Shown: positions 1-8,630, numbered from the stretch's first letter. The stretch: DNA of 64,000 bases from Pseudomonadota bacterium (GCA_029572955.1 JAKPQE010000078.1:86135-150134), one strand, 5' to 3'. A program made the numbers and translations. Notes: generated from the letters alone by a model not told the origin.

Positions 1-684
1 GGCCGGGCGCATGTGACGGGTGATGCGGATCTCGAGGCGGTCCCAGACCCGGCGCAGCACCTCGACGACGACGAGGTAGAGCACGGCCGCCCACAGATAG
101 ACCTCGAAATCGAAGCTGCGCGAGAAGGCGAGCCGGGTCGTGCCCATCAGATCGTAGACGGTGATCACGCTGGCGATCGCCGAGCCCTTGATCATCAGGA
201 TCACCTCGTTGCCAAGGGGGCGCAGGGCAATGACGAAGGCCTGCGGCAGGATGATCTTGCGCAGTGTCGTCCAGCCCTTCAGCCCGAGCGCGGCGGCGGC
301 CTCGGACTGGCCGATCGGCACGGCCTGGATGGCGCCGCGCAGGATCTCGGCCTGATAGGCCGCCGTGTTCAGCGTGAAGGTGAGGATGGCGCAGAGATAG
401 GCCTCGCGGAACAGCCACCACAGGCCGACGGCCTCGAGCTCGGCGCGGAACTGGCCGGCGCCGTAATAGACGAGGAAGGTCTGGGCGAGCAGCGGCGTGC
501 CGCGGAAGAAATAGACGTAGGAGAAGGAGACGCCGCGCAGGAGCTTCGAATCGCTGATGCGGGCGAGTGCCACCGGCAGGGCGAGCAGCGCGCCGAGGGT
601 CACCGAAACGGCGACGAGCGAGAGGGTGACGTTGAGGCCGCCGAGCATCTGCACGCCGTAGCGCTGGAGGAGGTCCCAGTTCAT
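1..684 (-). CDS. Polar amino-acid ABC transporter permease (HisM/ArtM type), 3' end outside window
   Basis: Inner-membrane permease of an amino-acid uptake ABC transporter. The reading frame is open from the ATG at 684 to the window edge, giving 228 codons with no stop, so the C-terminus is missing. The translation begins MNWDLLQRYGVQML, has several hydrophobic membrane segments, and carries the EAA-loop signature EAAAALGLKGWTTLRKI that contacts the ATPase. Its start overlaps the stop of the upstream permease gene (ATGA), so the two are translationally coupled and probably form a heterodimer. The ATP-binding subunit is not in the window and probably lies beyond position 1. Substrate is inferred from the neighbouring binding protein. 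Confidence 0.9.
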   Translation of the reverse strand, partial: MNWDLLQRYGVQMLGGLNVTLSLVAVSVTLGALLALPVALARISDSKLLRGVSFSYVYFFRGTPLLAQTFLVYYGAGQFRAELEAVGLWWLFREAYLCAILTFTLNTAAYQAEILRGAIQAVPIGQSEAAAALGLKGWTTLRKIILPQAFVIALRPLGNEVILMIKGSAIASVITVYDLMGTTRLAFSRSFDFEVYLWAAVLYLVVVEVLRRVWDRLEIRITRHMRPA

Positions 685-1397
685 GCCCCGACCCTCCGCT
701 GGCCACGGTTGGCCCGCTTCTCCATGGCGACGAGGAAGACGCTCGAGACGATCGAGAGCACGAGATAGATGAGGCAGGCGGCGAGGTAGAAGAAGAACGG
801 CTCCTTGGTGGCGCCGACGGCGACCTTGGTCTGGCGCAGCAGGTCGTCGAGGGCGATGACCGAGACGAGCGAGGTGTCCTTCAGCAGCACCAGCCAGAGA
901 TTGCCGATGCCGGGCAGCGCGTAGCGCCAGAGCTGGGGAATGATGACGAGGCGCAGCGTCAGGCCGCGGCTGAGGCCGAGGGCGCGCGCCGCCTCGATCT
1001 GGCCCTTGGAGATCGCCCTGAGGGCGGCGAGGAACACCTCGCTGGCATAGGCGGCGAAGACGACGCCGAGGGCGACCATGCCGGCGACGAAGCTCGACAC
1101 CTCGACATAGGTGTCGACGAACAGCGCGACGATCTTCTGGAAGAGGATCTGGCCGCCGTAATAGACGATGAACAGCGTCAGGAGTTCCGGCAGGCCGCGA
1201 AAGACCGTCGTGAAGACGTTGCCGACGAAGCGCAGGACGCTGGAATGGGAGTTCTTGGCGAGCGCGACGGCAAGGCCGAGCATCAGCCCGAAGGGCACCG
1301 TGGCGAGCGCCAGGCGAATGGTCAGCCAGGTCCCGGCCAACAGCTCGTCGGCCCAGCCCTCAGACCCGAACTGCAAGAGGCCGAACAGCTCCGTCAT
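681..1397 (-). CDS. Polar amino-acid ABC transporter permease (HisQ/ArtQ type)
   Basis: Second permease of the same importer, 238 residues. The frame is open further upstream, but the ATG at 1397 directly follows a strong Shine-Dalgarno stretch (GGGGAGGGG) and gives the normal family start MTELFGLLQFGS. It has multiple membrane helices and the EAA loop EAARALGLSRGLTLRLVII at about two thirds of its length. The gene follows the binding-protein gene after a 118-base gap containing a hairpin, and overlaps the next permease by four bases. Confidence 0.92.
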   Translation of the reverse strand: MTELFGLLQFGSEGWADELLAGTWLTIRLALATVPFGLMLGLAVALAKNSHSSVLRFVGNVFTTVFRGLPELLTLFIVYYGGQILFQKIVALFVDTYVEVSSFVAGMVALGVVFAAYASEVFLAALRAISKGQIEAARALGLSRGLTLRLVIIPQLWRYALPGIGNLWLVLLKDTSLVSVIALDDLLRQTKVAVGATKEPFFFYLAACLIYLVLSIVSSVFLVAMEKRANRGQRRVGA

Positions 1398-1466
1398 CCC
1401 CTCCCCTTCGACGGAGAACGCCTCGTTGCCGCGAGCCGAACCGCCTCTTTCTGCGCGCTGCACCCA

Positions 1467-1495
1467 CCGCCGGCACTCCCCACGAATGCCGGCGG
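1467..1495 (-). other. Intercistronic hairpin between binding-protein and permease genes
   Basis: A perfect 9-bp inverted repeat (CCGCCGGCA / TGCCGGCGG) with an 11-base loop lies in the gap between the binding-protein stop and the permease start. There is no T-run on the minus strand. Such hairpins are known to protect the upstream, highly expressed binding-protein mRNA from decay, so a processing or partial-termination role is inferred. Confidence 0.5.
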
Positions 1496-1515
1496 CAGGG
1501 TTTCAGGTCGTCCGA

Positions 1516-2289
1516 TCAGAAGATCGAGAACGGGAAGTACTTGGCGTTGATCTTCTCGTAGGTTCCGTCGCCGCGGATGTCCTCGATCGCCTTGTTGAAC
1601 ATGTCGCGAAGGTCGCTGTCGTCCTTGCGGATGGCGATACCGATGCCTTCACCGACATACTTCTCGTCCATGACGTCTTCGCCGACGAATTCGCAGCACT
1701 TGCCGTCGTCGGTCGAGGTCAGCCACTCGTAGCCGACCAGCTTGTCGACGGCGATGGCGTCGAGGCGGCCGGAGGCGAGGTCGAGATTGGCCTCTTCCTG
1801 GGTCGGGTAGAGCTTGACGTTCGAGCCCTTGTAGGTGTCCTCGACGAAATTGGCGCTGACGGTCGAGGACTGGGCGCCAACGGCCTTGCCGGTGAGGCCG
1901 GCGGCGGTCACGTCGGCGATCTTGCCCTTCTGGACCATGAAGGCGATCGGCGAGGAGTAGTACTTGTTGGTGAAGTCGACCTGCTGACGACGCTCGTCGG
2001 TGATCGACATCGAGGCGATGATCGCGTCGTACTTGTTGGCGAGGAGGGCGGGAATGATGCCGTCCCAGTCCTGGGCGACGAATTCGCACTCGACCGCCAT
2101 CTTCTCGCAGAGCGCCTTGGCGACGTCGATGTCGAAGCCCTGGAGCTGCTTGTCGGCATCGAAGAAGTTGAACGGAGGATAGGCACCCTCGGTGCCGATG
2201 CGGACCTTCTTCCATTCCTTGGCTTCGGCGACACCGGCCGCAGCGATCGCGATCACCGCACCAAGCACCAGCTTTTTCAGAATGCTCAT
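1516..2289 (-). CDS. Periplasmic polar/basic amino-acid binding protein (ArgT/HisJ-like)
   Basis: Solute-binding protein that delivers an amino acid to the two permeases encoded downstream, 257 residues. The chosen ATG at 2289 has an AGGGGAAAAAC leader and starts a clear Sec signal peptide (MSILKKLVLGAVIAIAAAG, cleavage near AEA-KEW at residue 23). The mature part shows the family pattern VRIGTEGAYPPFNF, QDWDGIIPALLANKYDAI and a GIGIAIRKDD segment near the C-terminus. Four cysteines occur, two of them adjacent in the second lobe (GKCCEFVG). This resembles lysine/arginine/ornithine- and histidine-binding proteins, but specificity cannot be fixed by reading. Confidence 0.92.
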   Translation of the reverse strand: MSILKKLVLGAVIAIAAAGVAEAKEWKKVRIGTEGAYPPFNFFDADKQLQGFDIDVAKALCEKMAVECEFVAQDWDGIIPALLANKYDAIIASMSITDERRQQVDFTNKYYSSPIAFMVQKGKIADVTAAGLTGKAVGAQSSTVSANFVEDTYKGSNVKLYPTQEEANLDLASGRLDAIAVDKLVGYEWLTSTDDGKCCEFVGEDVMDEKYVGEGIGIAIRKDDSDLRDMFNKAIEDIRGDGTYEKINAKYFPFSIF

Positions 2290-2446
2290 GTTTTTCCCCT
2301 GTTTCGACGCCTGCCATCTGACGTGGCATCCGAGCCTGCCGCCCACCGACCAACCGGCGGGCGCGCTTGGCGGGCATATTCCCACCATTTTGGAAAGCGA
2401 TGCAACGGGGTTTCGGCCGGCTGCCCAACCATTGGGCAACGAAAGG

Positions 2447-3721
2447 TCAACGGGGCGGAATGCCGAATTCCGGGAACGGGATGAACATCACCGGCTCGCC
2501 GCGCCCGACCTGCTCGACCTCCTCGGGAACGACGATGAGGCCGTCGGCCTCGCGCAGGCTCGTGATGATGCCCGAGCCGTCGCGCGGATATTTGCGCACC
2601 ACCGGCCGGCCGTCTTCGTCGCGGCCGAGAATGCCGCGCAGGAATTCGCGGCGGCCGCCCTTCTTCGATGCGATCTCGAAATCGGCCGGCAGCAGGTAGT
2701 GGTTCGGCTCGCGCCAGCTCGCCCCGGCGAGCCGTTCGAGCACCGGACGGCCGTAATTGAGGAAGGTGACCATGGCGGCGACCGGATTGCCCGGCAGGCC
2801 GAGGAAGACCGCCCGGCCGATATTGCCGAAGGTCACCGGCCGGCCCGGCTTGATGGCGAGGCGCCAGAGGTGGCGCTCACCGAGGCTCTCGAGCGCGGCA
2901 ACGAGGTGATCCTCCTCGCCGATGCTGGCACCGCCCGAGGTGACGATCACGTCGTGGCTCTCGGCGAGGCGGGCGAGCGTGTCCTCGACGACGTCGCGCC
3001 GGTCGGGCAGCACGCCGACATCGGTGACGGCGGCGCCGAGGGTCTCGAGCAGCGCCGAGATAAGGAAGAAATTGGCGTCGTAGACCTGGCCCGGCACGAT
3101 CGGTTCGCCCGGCCGCACGATCTCGTCGCCGGTCGAGACGACGGCGACCTTCAGCGGCGCGAAGCAGCGCACGAGGTCGTGGCCGGTCGAGGCGATGGCG
3201 GCGAGTTCCTGGGGCCTCAGGCGCGCGCCCGGCTCGATCATGACGGTACCGGCCTTGAGGTCCTCGCCGGCCTTGCGCCGGTTGGCGCCGGGCTTCAGGC
3301 CGCCGGGCACGACCACGGCGTCGCCGTCGAGGTGGCAGTCCTCCTGCATGGCGACGGTGTCGGCCCCCGCCGGCATCGGCGCGCCGGTGAAGATGCGCGC
3401 GGCCGTGCCGGCCGGCAGGTCGCCGGCATCGACATGGCCGGCGGGAATGCGCAGGGCGACCGGCAGGCGGCCACCGGTCGCGACATAATCGGCATGGGCG
3501 AAGGCGAAGCCGTCGACGGCGGAGTTGTCGGTCAGCGGCACGTTGCGCGGCGCGACGATCGGCTCGGCAAGGACCCGACCGTGGCAGGCGCCGATCGGCA
3601 CGTCCTCGGCGGCGGCGACAGGAACGATGCGCGCCTCGAGCAGCGCCAGTGCCTCGTCGTGGCGCATCAGGCGCTCGTCGACGCGGAAGCAGCAGTCGTT
3701 GGCGTGGATGTGGTCAGCCAT
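2447..3721 (-). CDS. moeA: Molybdopterin molybdenumtransferase MoeA
   Basis: Inserts molybdate into adenylated molybdopterin, the last common step of Mo-cofactor synthesis, in the cytoplasm. The protein has 424 residues, normal for MoeA. Recognisable stretches are DNSAVDGFAFAH near residue 60, the MoCF-domain motif TSGGASIGEEDH in the middle, and PGNPVAAMVTFL followed by the C-terminal beta domain. The ATG at 3721 lies inside the end of mobB (8-base overlap), so it is coupled as the last gene of fdhD-mobA-mobB-moeA. Confidence 0.95.
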   Translation of the reverse strand: MADHIHANDCCFRVDERLMRHDEALALLEARIVPVAAAEDVPIGACHGRVLAEPIVAPRNVPLTDNSAVDGFAFAHADYVATGGRLPVALRIPAGHVDAGDLPAGTAARIFTGAPMPAGADTVAMQEDCHLDGDAVVVPGGLKPGANRRKAGEDLKAGTVMIEPGARLRPQELAAIASTGHDLVRCFAPLKVAVVSTGDEIVRPGEPIVPGQVYDANFFLISALLETLGAAVTDVGVLPDRRDVVEDTLARLAESHDVIVTSGGASIGEEDHLVAALESLGERHLWRLAIKPGRPVTFGNIGRAVFLGLPGNPVAAMVTFLNYGRPVLERLAGASWREPNHYLLPADFEIASKKGGRREFLRGILGRDEDGRPVVRKYPRDGSGIITSLREADGLIVVPEEVEQVGRGEPVMFIPFPEFGIPPR

Positions 3722-4235
3722 TACCCCGTTCCGGCAGCTTCGTGAACGATACGATGAAATCGGCGATCCCGGCCACGTCGTCAAGGTCGAAGACCGGAAC
3801 GCCCTCGTCGCCGGTCGCATGATCGGTGGCGATGGCGACGATGTTGGGGTCGTCGGCGGCGAGCGGCCGGTCGCGGCGGGCGCCCTTGCGGCGCACCTCG
3901 ATCTTGGGATGGGCCTGGCGCTTGTAGCCCTCGATGACGACGAGGTCGCAGGGATCCATGCGGCGCAGGATGTCCTCCATCGCGGGCTCGGCATCGTCGC
4001 GGATCTCGTGCATCAGCGCCCAGCGATAGCCGGAGACGAGCGCCACCTCGACGGCGCCGGCCGCCCGGTGGCGATAGCTGTCGGTGCCCTCGTGGTCGAT
4101 GTCGAAGGCATGGTGGGCGTGCTTCATCGTCGAGATGCGGTAGCCGCGCGCGGTGAGCTCGGTGACGAGGCGCTCGACGAGGGTGGTCTTGCCGGAGTTC
4201 TTCCAGCCGGTGACGCCGAAAAGCGGTGGGGTCAC
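3714..4235 (-). CDS. mobB: Molybdopterin-guanine dinucleotide biosynthesis adaptor MobB
   Basis: GTP-binding partner of MobA in forming the guanine dinucleotide form of the Mo cofactor, 173 residues. The N-terminus carries a P-loop (GVTGWKNSGKTTLVERL) and further on MKHAHHAFDIDHEGTDSYRH, typical of MobB. Start is GTG at 4235, overlapping the mobA stop as GTGA. It overlaps moeA by eight bases downstream. A long upstream extension of the frame is antisense-free but lies inside mobA and is not coding. Confidence 0.93.
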   Translation of the reverse strand: MTPPLFGVTGWKNSGKTTLVERLVTELTARGYRISTMKHAHHAFDIDHEGTDSYRHRAAGAVEVALVSGYRWALMHEIRDDAEPAMEDILRRMDPCDLVVIEGYKRQAHPKIEVRRKGARRDRPLAADDPNIVAIATDHATGDEGVPVFDLDDVAGIADFIVSFTKLPERGNG

Positions 4236-4870
4236 GCAAGTCTCTCCAGGATGGACGCGGCGGTCGCGAGGTCGCCGGGCGTGTTGACGTTGAAGAACGG
4301 GTCGACGGTCGTGCCGGCGATTTCGAGATCGGCAAAGACGAGATCGGCGCTCGGGTGACGATCGACGAAGCGGCGAACCTTGCGGTTGTCCGGGTCGGCG
4401 AGCCAGAGGGCGAGGTCGTCGGCGAGCGCGACCGGCCACAGGCCGATGACCGGGTGCAGGCCGGCGGCCGAGCGGGCGAGCACGATGGCGCTGCCGCGGG
4501 CGCTCGCCGCCTCGAGCCGCGTGACGAGATCGGCGGGCAGGAACGGCGTGTCGGCGGCAACCGTGAGGAGCGCCCGGGCGTCCGGCATTTCTGCCTTTGC
4601 CCATTCGAGGCCGGCAAGGAGGCCGGCGAGCGGACCGGCATGGCCGGCGACGGTGTCGGCGACGACGGCAAGGCCGAAGGCGGAAAGCCGTGCCGGATCG
4701 CCATTGGCGTTGATCGCGAGACGGGCGACCTGCGGTGCGACGCGGGCGACGACGTGGGCGAGCATCGGCCGGCCGGCGAGGTCGAGGAGTGCCTTTTCGT
4801 GCCCGCCCATGCGGGTCGAGCGGCCGCCGGCGAGAACGATGCCGGCGATATGCGGGAACGGCCGGTTCAC
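4232..4870 (-). CDS. mobA: Molybdenum cofactor guanylyltransferase MobA
   Basis: Transfers GMP from GTP to Mo-molybdopterin to make the MGD cofactor used by DMSO-reductase-family enzymes such as formate dehydrogenase. It has 212 residues with the nucleotidyltransferase signature GIVLAGGRSTRMGGHEKALL at residues 9-28 and NVNTPGDL near the end. The start codon is GTG at 4870, overlapping the fdhD stop (GTGA). Its position between fdhD and mobB indicates that the operon serves an MGD-dependent formate dehydrogenase encoded elsewhere. Confidence 0.95.
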   Translation of the reverse strand: MNRPFPHIAGIVLAGGRSTRMGGHEKALLDLAGRPMLAHVVARVAPQVARLAINANGDPARLSAFGLAVVADTVAGHAGPLAGLLAGLEWAKAEMPDARALLTVAADTPFLPADLVTRLEAASARGSAIVLARSAAGLHPVIGLWPVALADDLALWLADPDNRKVRRFVDRHPSADLVFADLEIAGTTVDPFFNVNTPGDLATAASILERLA

Positions 4871-5754
4871 GCGGCGCCCTCCCCATCCGGCCCGGCGCTC
4901 TTGCGGCGGTGGCGGGCGTGCTCGTCCTCGACGGCATGGAGCGGCGCGTCGAAGACGATGCGCTCGAGCCCCGAAAGCGCGACGAAGCGGCGACCGCGCA
5001 GCCGGCCGACCACCGTGAGGTTGGCCTTGCGCGCGAGCTCGACGCCCCAGGCGGTGAAGCCGGAGCGCGAGGCGAGCACGGGAATGCCCATCTTCACCGT
5101 CTTGATGACCATTTCAGAGGTAAGCCGGCCTGTGGTGTAGAAGATCTTGTCGGCGGGATCGATGCCGTTCATGAACATGTAGCCGGCAATCTTGTCCACC
5201 GCATTGTGGCGACCGACGTCCTCCATATAGACCAGCGGCTCGTCGCGGCGGCAGAGCACGCAGCCGTGAATGGCGCCGGCGGCGAGATAGAGGCTCGGCA
5301 CGGTGTTGATCTTTTTCGCCAGCGCATAGAGCCAGGAGGTGCGCAGCTCGCCGCCGGGCGGCAGCGCGATATCGTCGAGGCTTTCCAGCAGGTCGCCGAA
5401 GACGGTCCCTTGCGCGCAGCCCGAGGTCTGCACCTTCTTCTTCAGCTTCTCCTCGTAGTTGGTCTTCCTCTCGGTGCGCACCACGATGGCGCCGAGGTCG
5501 GCGTCGTGCTCGATGGCGCGGATGACGTCGTCGGGTTTCAGCATGTGCTGATTGAGCAGATAGCCGACGGCGAGAAGATCGGGATGGTCGCCGATCGTCA
5601 TCGCCGTCACGATCTCCTGCGCATTGAGGAAGATCGTCAGCGGCCGCTCGGTAACGACGCGCACGTCGACCGCCGCCCCGGTCTCGTCGACGCCGGCGAC
5701 GGCGACGGACAGGCGCGGATCGTCCGGCGTCGGCGCGATCTCGAATTCCCGCAA
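4867..5754 (-). CDS. fdhD: Formate dehydrogenase accessory sulfurtransferase FdhD
   Basis: FdhD passes sulfur from a cysteine desulfurase to the Mo cofactor, which activates formate dehydrogenase. The 295-residue protein contains the typical RPLTIFLNAQEIVTAM segment, the loop TSGCAQGTVF with Cys113, a second cysteine pair GCVLC at 165-168, and EDVGRHNAVDKIAGY. Only one cysteine lies in the loop that in the E. coli protein is known to carry functional cysteines, a variation also seen outside enterics. It is the first gene of the Mo-cofactor operon. Its promoter should lie in the 85-base gap 5755-5839. Confidence 0.95.
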   Translation of the reverse strand: MREFEIAPTPDDPRLSVAVAGVDETGAAVDVRVVTERPLTIFLNAQEIVTAMTIGDHPDLLAVGYLLNQHMLKPDDVIRAIEHDADLGAIVVRTERKTNYEEKLKKKVQTSGCAQGTVFGDLLESLDDIALPPGGELRTSWLYALAKKINTVPSLYLAAGAIHGCVLCRRDEPLVYMEDVGRHNAVDKIAGYMFMNGIDPADKIFYTTGRLTSEMVIKTVKMGIPVLASRSGFTAWGVELARKANLTVVGRLRGRRFVALSGLERIVFDAPLHAVEDEHARHRRKSAGPDGEGAA

Positions 5755-5839
5755 TGGCTGCCCTCCCCAAAGCCGCCCGATTTGCCCGTCGCCACGTTAT
5801 GAGGCGGGTGGGCGGCCCGGCAAGAGGCAAGCGCCTCGA

Positions 5840-6361
5840 TCAATCGTCGGCAGGGGCGGTCAGCGTCGCGACGAGGCGGGCGACGACGGGATCGAACCGG
5901 GCCTTGTCCTCGGCCTCGTAGGAGATCTCGAAATGCGACATCGCCGAATGGTCGCGGTTGAACATCACGCGCATGTAGAAGATGCGCTCGCTCGGCTTGT
6001 CGGAGCGCGGGCTCGGCCGATAGCCGGAGAGCACCAGCCAGTCGCGCTTCACCACCTTGTAGGTGACGCGGCCGAAGCCGGCATCCTCGGAAAGGAACGC
6101 GGCGTATTCGGCCGGGCTCTGCTCGAGGGCGTTGTACGAGCCCCAGACGACGAGGTGGGAGCGCCCGTCGCGACCGGAAAAATCGCGGCCGTCATTGTTC
6201 TCCGGTGCCGGCTGCATGGCGAAGAGACCCGCCGGCACGTCGATCGAATAGCCGAAGCGGGCATTGTCGTAGCGCGTCCAGCGCAAGTCCTCCGCCGCGG
6301 CGGCACTCGCCAGCGCGAGACATCCGAGGACGGCGAGGAGCACGGAGTGCGCACGGATCAT
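5840..6361 (-). CDS. Secreted hypothetical protein
   Basis: A 173-residue protein with an N-terminal signal peptide (MIRAHSVLLAVLGCLALASA, cleavage near AAA-EDL). The mature part begins with the pattern WTRYDNARFGYSIDVPAGLF, which resembles periplasmic or lipoprotein-like domains found in many Hyphomicrobiales, and has no recognisable catalytic motif. I do not recognise a characterised family. It is transcribed away from apbC and toward fdhD but is separated from fdhD by about 85 bases, so an independent unit is likely. Confidence 0.75.
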   Translation of the reverse strand: MIRAHSVLLAVLGCLALASAAAAEDLRWTRYDNARFGYSIDVPAGLFAMQPAPENNDGRDFSGRDGRSHLVVWGSYNALEQSPAEYAAFLSEDAGFGRVTYKVVKRDWLVLSGYRPSPRSDKPSERIFYMRVMFNRDHSAMSHFEISYEAEDKARFDPVVARLVATLTAPADD

Positions 6362-6538
6362 CTTTCAATCCTCCCCTTCGGCGGTTCCGACGCGAAAATG
6401 CGACCGGGCCAGAAGGTCGCAAGATTCCTCGCCTGGCCGCGATTGACCCGGCGAAGTCGGGCATTACATTAGCGCCACGTCATGGATCATGGATCCTCCA
6501 GGATCCTTTCATTCGAAGCACAGGCGGGGAAGCGCGCA

Positions 6539-7669
6539 ATGGCAGCAGTCACCAAGGACCGGATTCTCGAAGAGCTGAGGCGGGTCAAGGGCCCGAACCT
6601 CGAGGGCGACATCGTCTCGCTCGGGCTGGTCTCCGAAATCGTCATCAATGGCGGCAAGGTCATCTTTTCGATTTCGGTCGATCCGGAGCGGGCTTTCGAG
6701 CTCGAGCCGCTGCGCGAGGCGGCCGAGCAGGTCGTCGCCGACATTCCCGGCGTCGAGCAGGTGATGGTGGCGCTGACCGCCGACCGGGCGCAGGCCCAGG
6801 GCAAGGCGGCCCCGGCGCCGCAGCAGGCCGCCCCCTCGGGCGGCTCCCACGGCGCCCAGGCCGACCTGCCGAACGTCAAGTCGATCATCGCCGTCGCCTC
6901 CGGCAAGGGCGGCGTCGGCAAGTCGACGAGCGCGATCAACATCGCCCTCGGCCTCAAGGCGCTCGGCCTCAAGGTCGGCGTGCTCGACGCCGACATCTAC
7001 GGCCCGTCGATGCCGCGCCTTCTCGGCATCACCGACCAGCCGCAGGCGGCCAACGAGAGCCAGCTCGCGCCGATGAAGGGCTTCGGCCTCGAGGTCATGT
7101 CGATCGGCTTCCTCGTCGAGGAAGACACGCCGATGATCTGGCGCGGCCCGATGGTCATGTCGGCGCTGACGCAGATGATGCGCGACGTCGCCTGGGGCGA
7201 GCTCGACGTGATGGTGGTCGACATGCCGCCGGGCACGGGCGACGCCCAGCTCACGATGGCCCAGCAGGTGCCGCTCGCCGGCGCGGTCATCATCTCGACC
7301 CCGCAGGACCTCGCGCTCATCGACGCACGCAAGGGCATCGCCATGTTCCGCAAGGTCGACGTGCCGATCCTCGGCGTCGTCGAGAACATGAGCTATTTCC
7401 TGTGCCCGTCCTGCGGCACGCGCTCGAACATCTTCGGCACCGGCGGCGCCAAGGCCGAAGCGACGCGCCTCGGCGTGCCGTTCCTCGGCGAAGTGCCGCT
7501 GCACATGGACATCCGCGAGAAGTCCGACGCCGGCACGCCGGTGGTCGCGGCCGAGCCGGACGGCCCGCACGCCAAGATCTACAAGGACATCGCGGCGCGG
7601 GTCTGGGCCGATCTGCAGGCCAAGCGCGGCGGCGCCAAGGCCGCCCCGAAGATCGTCGTCGAGAACTGA
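6539..7669 (+). CDS. apbC: Iron-sulfur cluster carrier ApbC (Mrp/NBP35 P-loop ATPase)
   Basis: Cytoplasmic ATPase that binds and delivers Fe-S clusters, 376 residues from the ATG at 6539, which is preceded by GGGGA. Residues 1-85 form the MIP18/DUF59 domain (RILEELRRVKGPNLEGDIV). A linker rich in Ala, Pro and Gln follows, then the deviant Walker A ASGKGGVGKST at 120-130 and the cluster-binding CPSC pair at Cys289/Cys292. The frame is open to 6482, but the extra residues do not resemble the family. A strong terminator follows the gene. Confidence 0.95.
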   Translation: MAAVTKDRILEELRRVKGPNLEGDIVSLGLVSEIVINGGKVIFSISVDPERAFELEPLREAAEQVVADIPGVEQVMVALTADRAQAQGKAAPAPQQAAPSGGSHGAQADLPNVKSIIAVASGKGGVGKSTSAINIALGLKALGLKVGVLDADIYGPSMPRLLGITDQPQAANESQLAPMKGFGLEVMSIGFLVEEDTPMIWRGPMVMSALTQMMRDVAWGELDVMVVDMPPGTGDAQLTMAQQVPLAGAVIISTPQDLALIDARKGIAMFRKVDVPILGVVENMSYFLCPSCGTRSNIFGTGGAKAEATRLGVPFLGEVPLHMDIREKSDAGTPVVAAEPDGPHAKIYKDIAARVWADLQAKRGGAKAAPKIVVEN

Positions 7670-7725
7670 GGATCGGACGCGCCCGCCCCGCGGCGCGGCG
7701 CACCGAACCTCACCGAACATGAAGA

Positions 7726-7755
7726 CGGCCCGGCGGGAAACCGCCGGGCCGTTTT
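7726..7755 (+). terminator. Rho-independent terminator after apbC
   Basis: An 11-bp perfect G+C stem (CGGCCCGGCGG / CCGCCGGGCCG) with a GAAA tetraloop is followed directly by TTTT. It lies 57 bases after the apbC stop and separates that gene from the toxin-antitoxin pair. Confidence 0.9.
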
Positions 7756-7778
7756 GCGTTCCGATTCATTGACGATAC

Positions 7779-7794
7779 GTGCAAAATATTGCAC
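7779..7794. promoter_or_regulatory. Palindrome upstream of the toxin-antitoxin pair
   Basis: GTGCAA-AATA-TTGCAC is a 6-bp inverted repeat with a 4-base spacer, 12 bases before the toxin ATG. Toxin-antitoxin operons of this class are usually autorepressed by the HTH antitoxin binding such a site. A TTGACG hexamer sits just upstream at 7769-7774, but no well-spaced -10 box is convincing. The first GTG of the repeat could itself serve as an alternative toxin start. Confidence 0.5.
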
Positions 7795-7805
7795 AGTCCG
7801 GCCTC

Positions 7806-8150
7806 ATGAGCCGGAACGTCTGCTGGGTCAAAGCTGCGCGAAAGGAATATCTCGCGTTCCCGCAACCGGTCATCGACGACATCGATGCAAGTCTGTTCGC
7901 GGCGGCGCGCGGCGAGACGACCGGGTCGATCAAGCAGATGAAGCATCTCGGACCGGGCGTCTACGAGATCGCGCTGCGCCATCGCAAGGATGCCTACCGG
8001 GCGGTCTATCTGACGCAGATCGGCAACGACATCTGGGTGATCCACGCGTTCCAGAAGAAGTCGACGAGCGGGATCAAGACGCCGCAGAAGGAAATGGACG
8101 TCATCCGCGAGAGACTGAAACGCCTGAAGGAGGCTTTGTCGAATGGATGA
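7806..8150 (+). CDS. RelE/HigB-type toxin (Gp49-like family)
   Basis: Small basic protein of 114 residues with the RelE-superfamily pattern: WVKAARKEYLAFPQPVIDDI at the N-terminus, GPGVYEIALRHRKDAYRAVY in the middle and IWVIHAFQKKSTSGIKTP near the end, which matches phage-derived Gp49/HigB-like mRNA interferases. The toxin gene comes first and overlaps the antitoxin gene by eight bases, as in higBA. The frame also opens with a GTG at 7779 inside the palindrome, so the start is not certain; the Shine-Dalgarno is weak for either. Confidence 0.85.
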   Translation: MSRNVCWVKAARKEYLAFPQPVIDDIDASLFAAARGETTGSIKQMKHLGPGVYEIALRHRKDAYRAVYLTQIGNDIWVIHAFQKKSTSGIKTPQKEMDVIRERLKRLKEALSNG

Positions 8151-8451
8151 TCTCGAACTCGTTCGCGGCACCGACAATCCGTTCGCGGACCGGCAAGACC
8201 CGGCCGCCGCGTCGAAGGCGTTGAAGGCCGAGATCCTGACGGCGATCCTCGGCATCCTTCGCGAACGCGACCTCGGCGCGACCCGGGCCGGCGAGATTGC
8301 CGGCATCTCGCGCTCGCAAATGTCGCGGATCAGGAACGGCCGGATCAGCTCGATCAGTCTCGATGTTCTCGTCAACGTCCTCGACGCACTGTCCGGACAC
8401 CGGGCAGTCGTGCATGTCGCCTTCGCGGAACCGGCGACGGCGCGGGCGTGA
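8143..8451 (+). CDS. XRE-family antitoxin (HigA-like)
   Basis: A 102-residue HTH protein. The helix-turn-helix is at about residues 45-75 (GATRAGEIAGISRSQMSRIR followed by NGRISSISLDVLVNVLDAL), as in the antitoxins paired with Gp49-like toxins. It starts within the toxin gene (ATGGATGA overlap), so the two are coupled. It probably neutralises the toxin and represses the operon through the palindrome at 7779-7794. Codon use is G+C-rich like the host, unlike the A+T-rich gene that follows. Confidence 0.85.
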   Translation: MDDLELVRGTDNPFADRQDPAAASKALKAEILTAILGILRERDLGATRAGEIAGISRSQMSRIRNGRISSISLDVLVNVLDALSGHRAVVHVAFAEPATARA

Positions 8452-8630
8452 GGGCGCGGGGTGCGCCCGCCGCATCGAGTGGTGAGACGCATGATGATGC
8501 AGCCCATTGTTCGATTTGGTTGAGCGGATTTTCTGGAGAAAAATCGCTGCTTAATCTTATCATATCGGCAAAATTACTATAAATTCTAAATTCTCCCCTT
8601 CTTGGCATCCAGAATAACGGAGGAAAGATA

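Noticed and set aside
7769..7796. Sigma-70 promoter from TTGACG for the toxin gene
   Set aside because: No -10 hexamer lies at a usable spacing; only the palindrome is reported.
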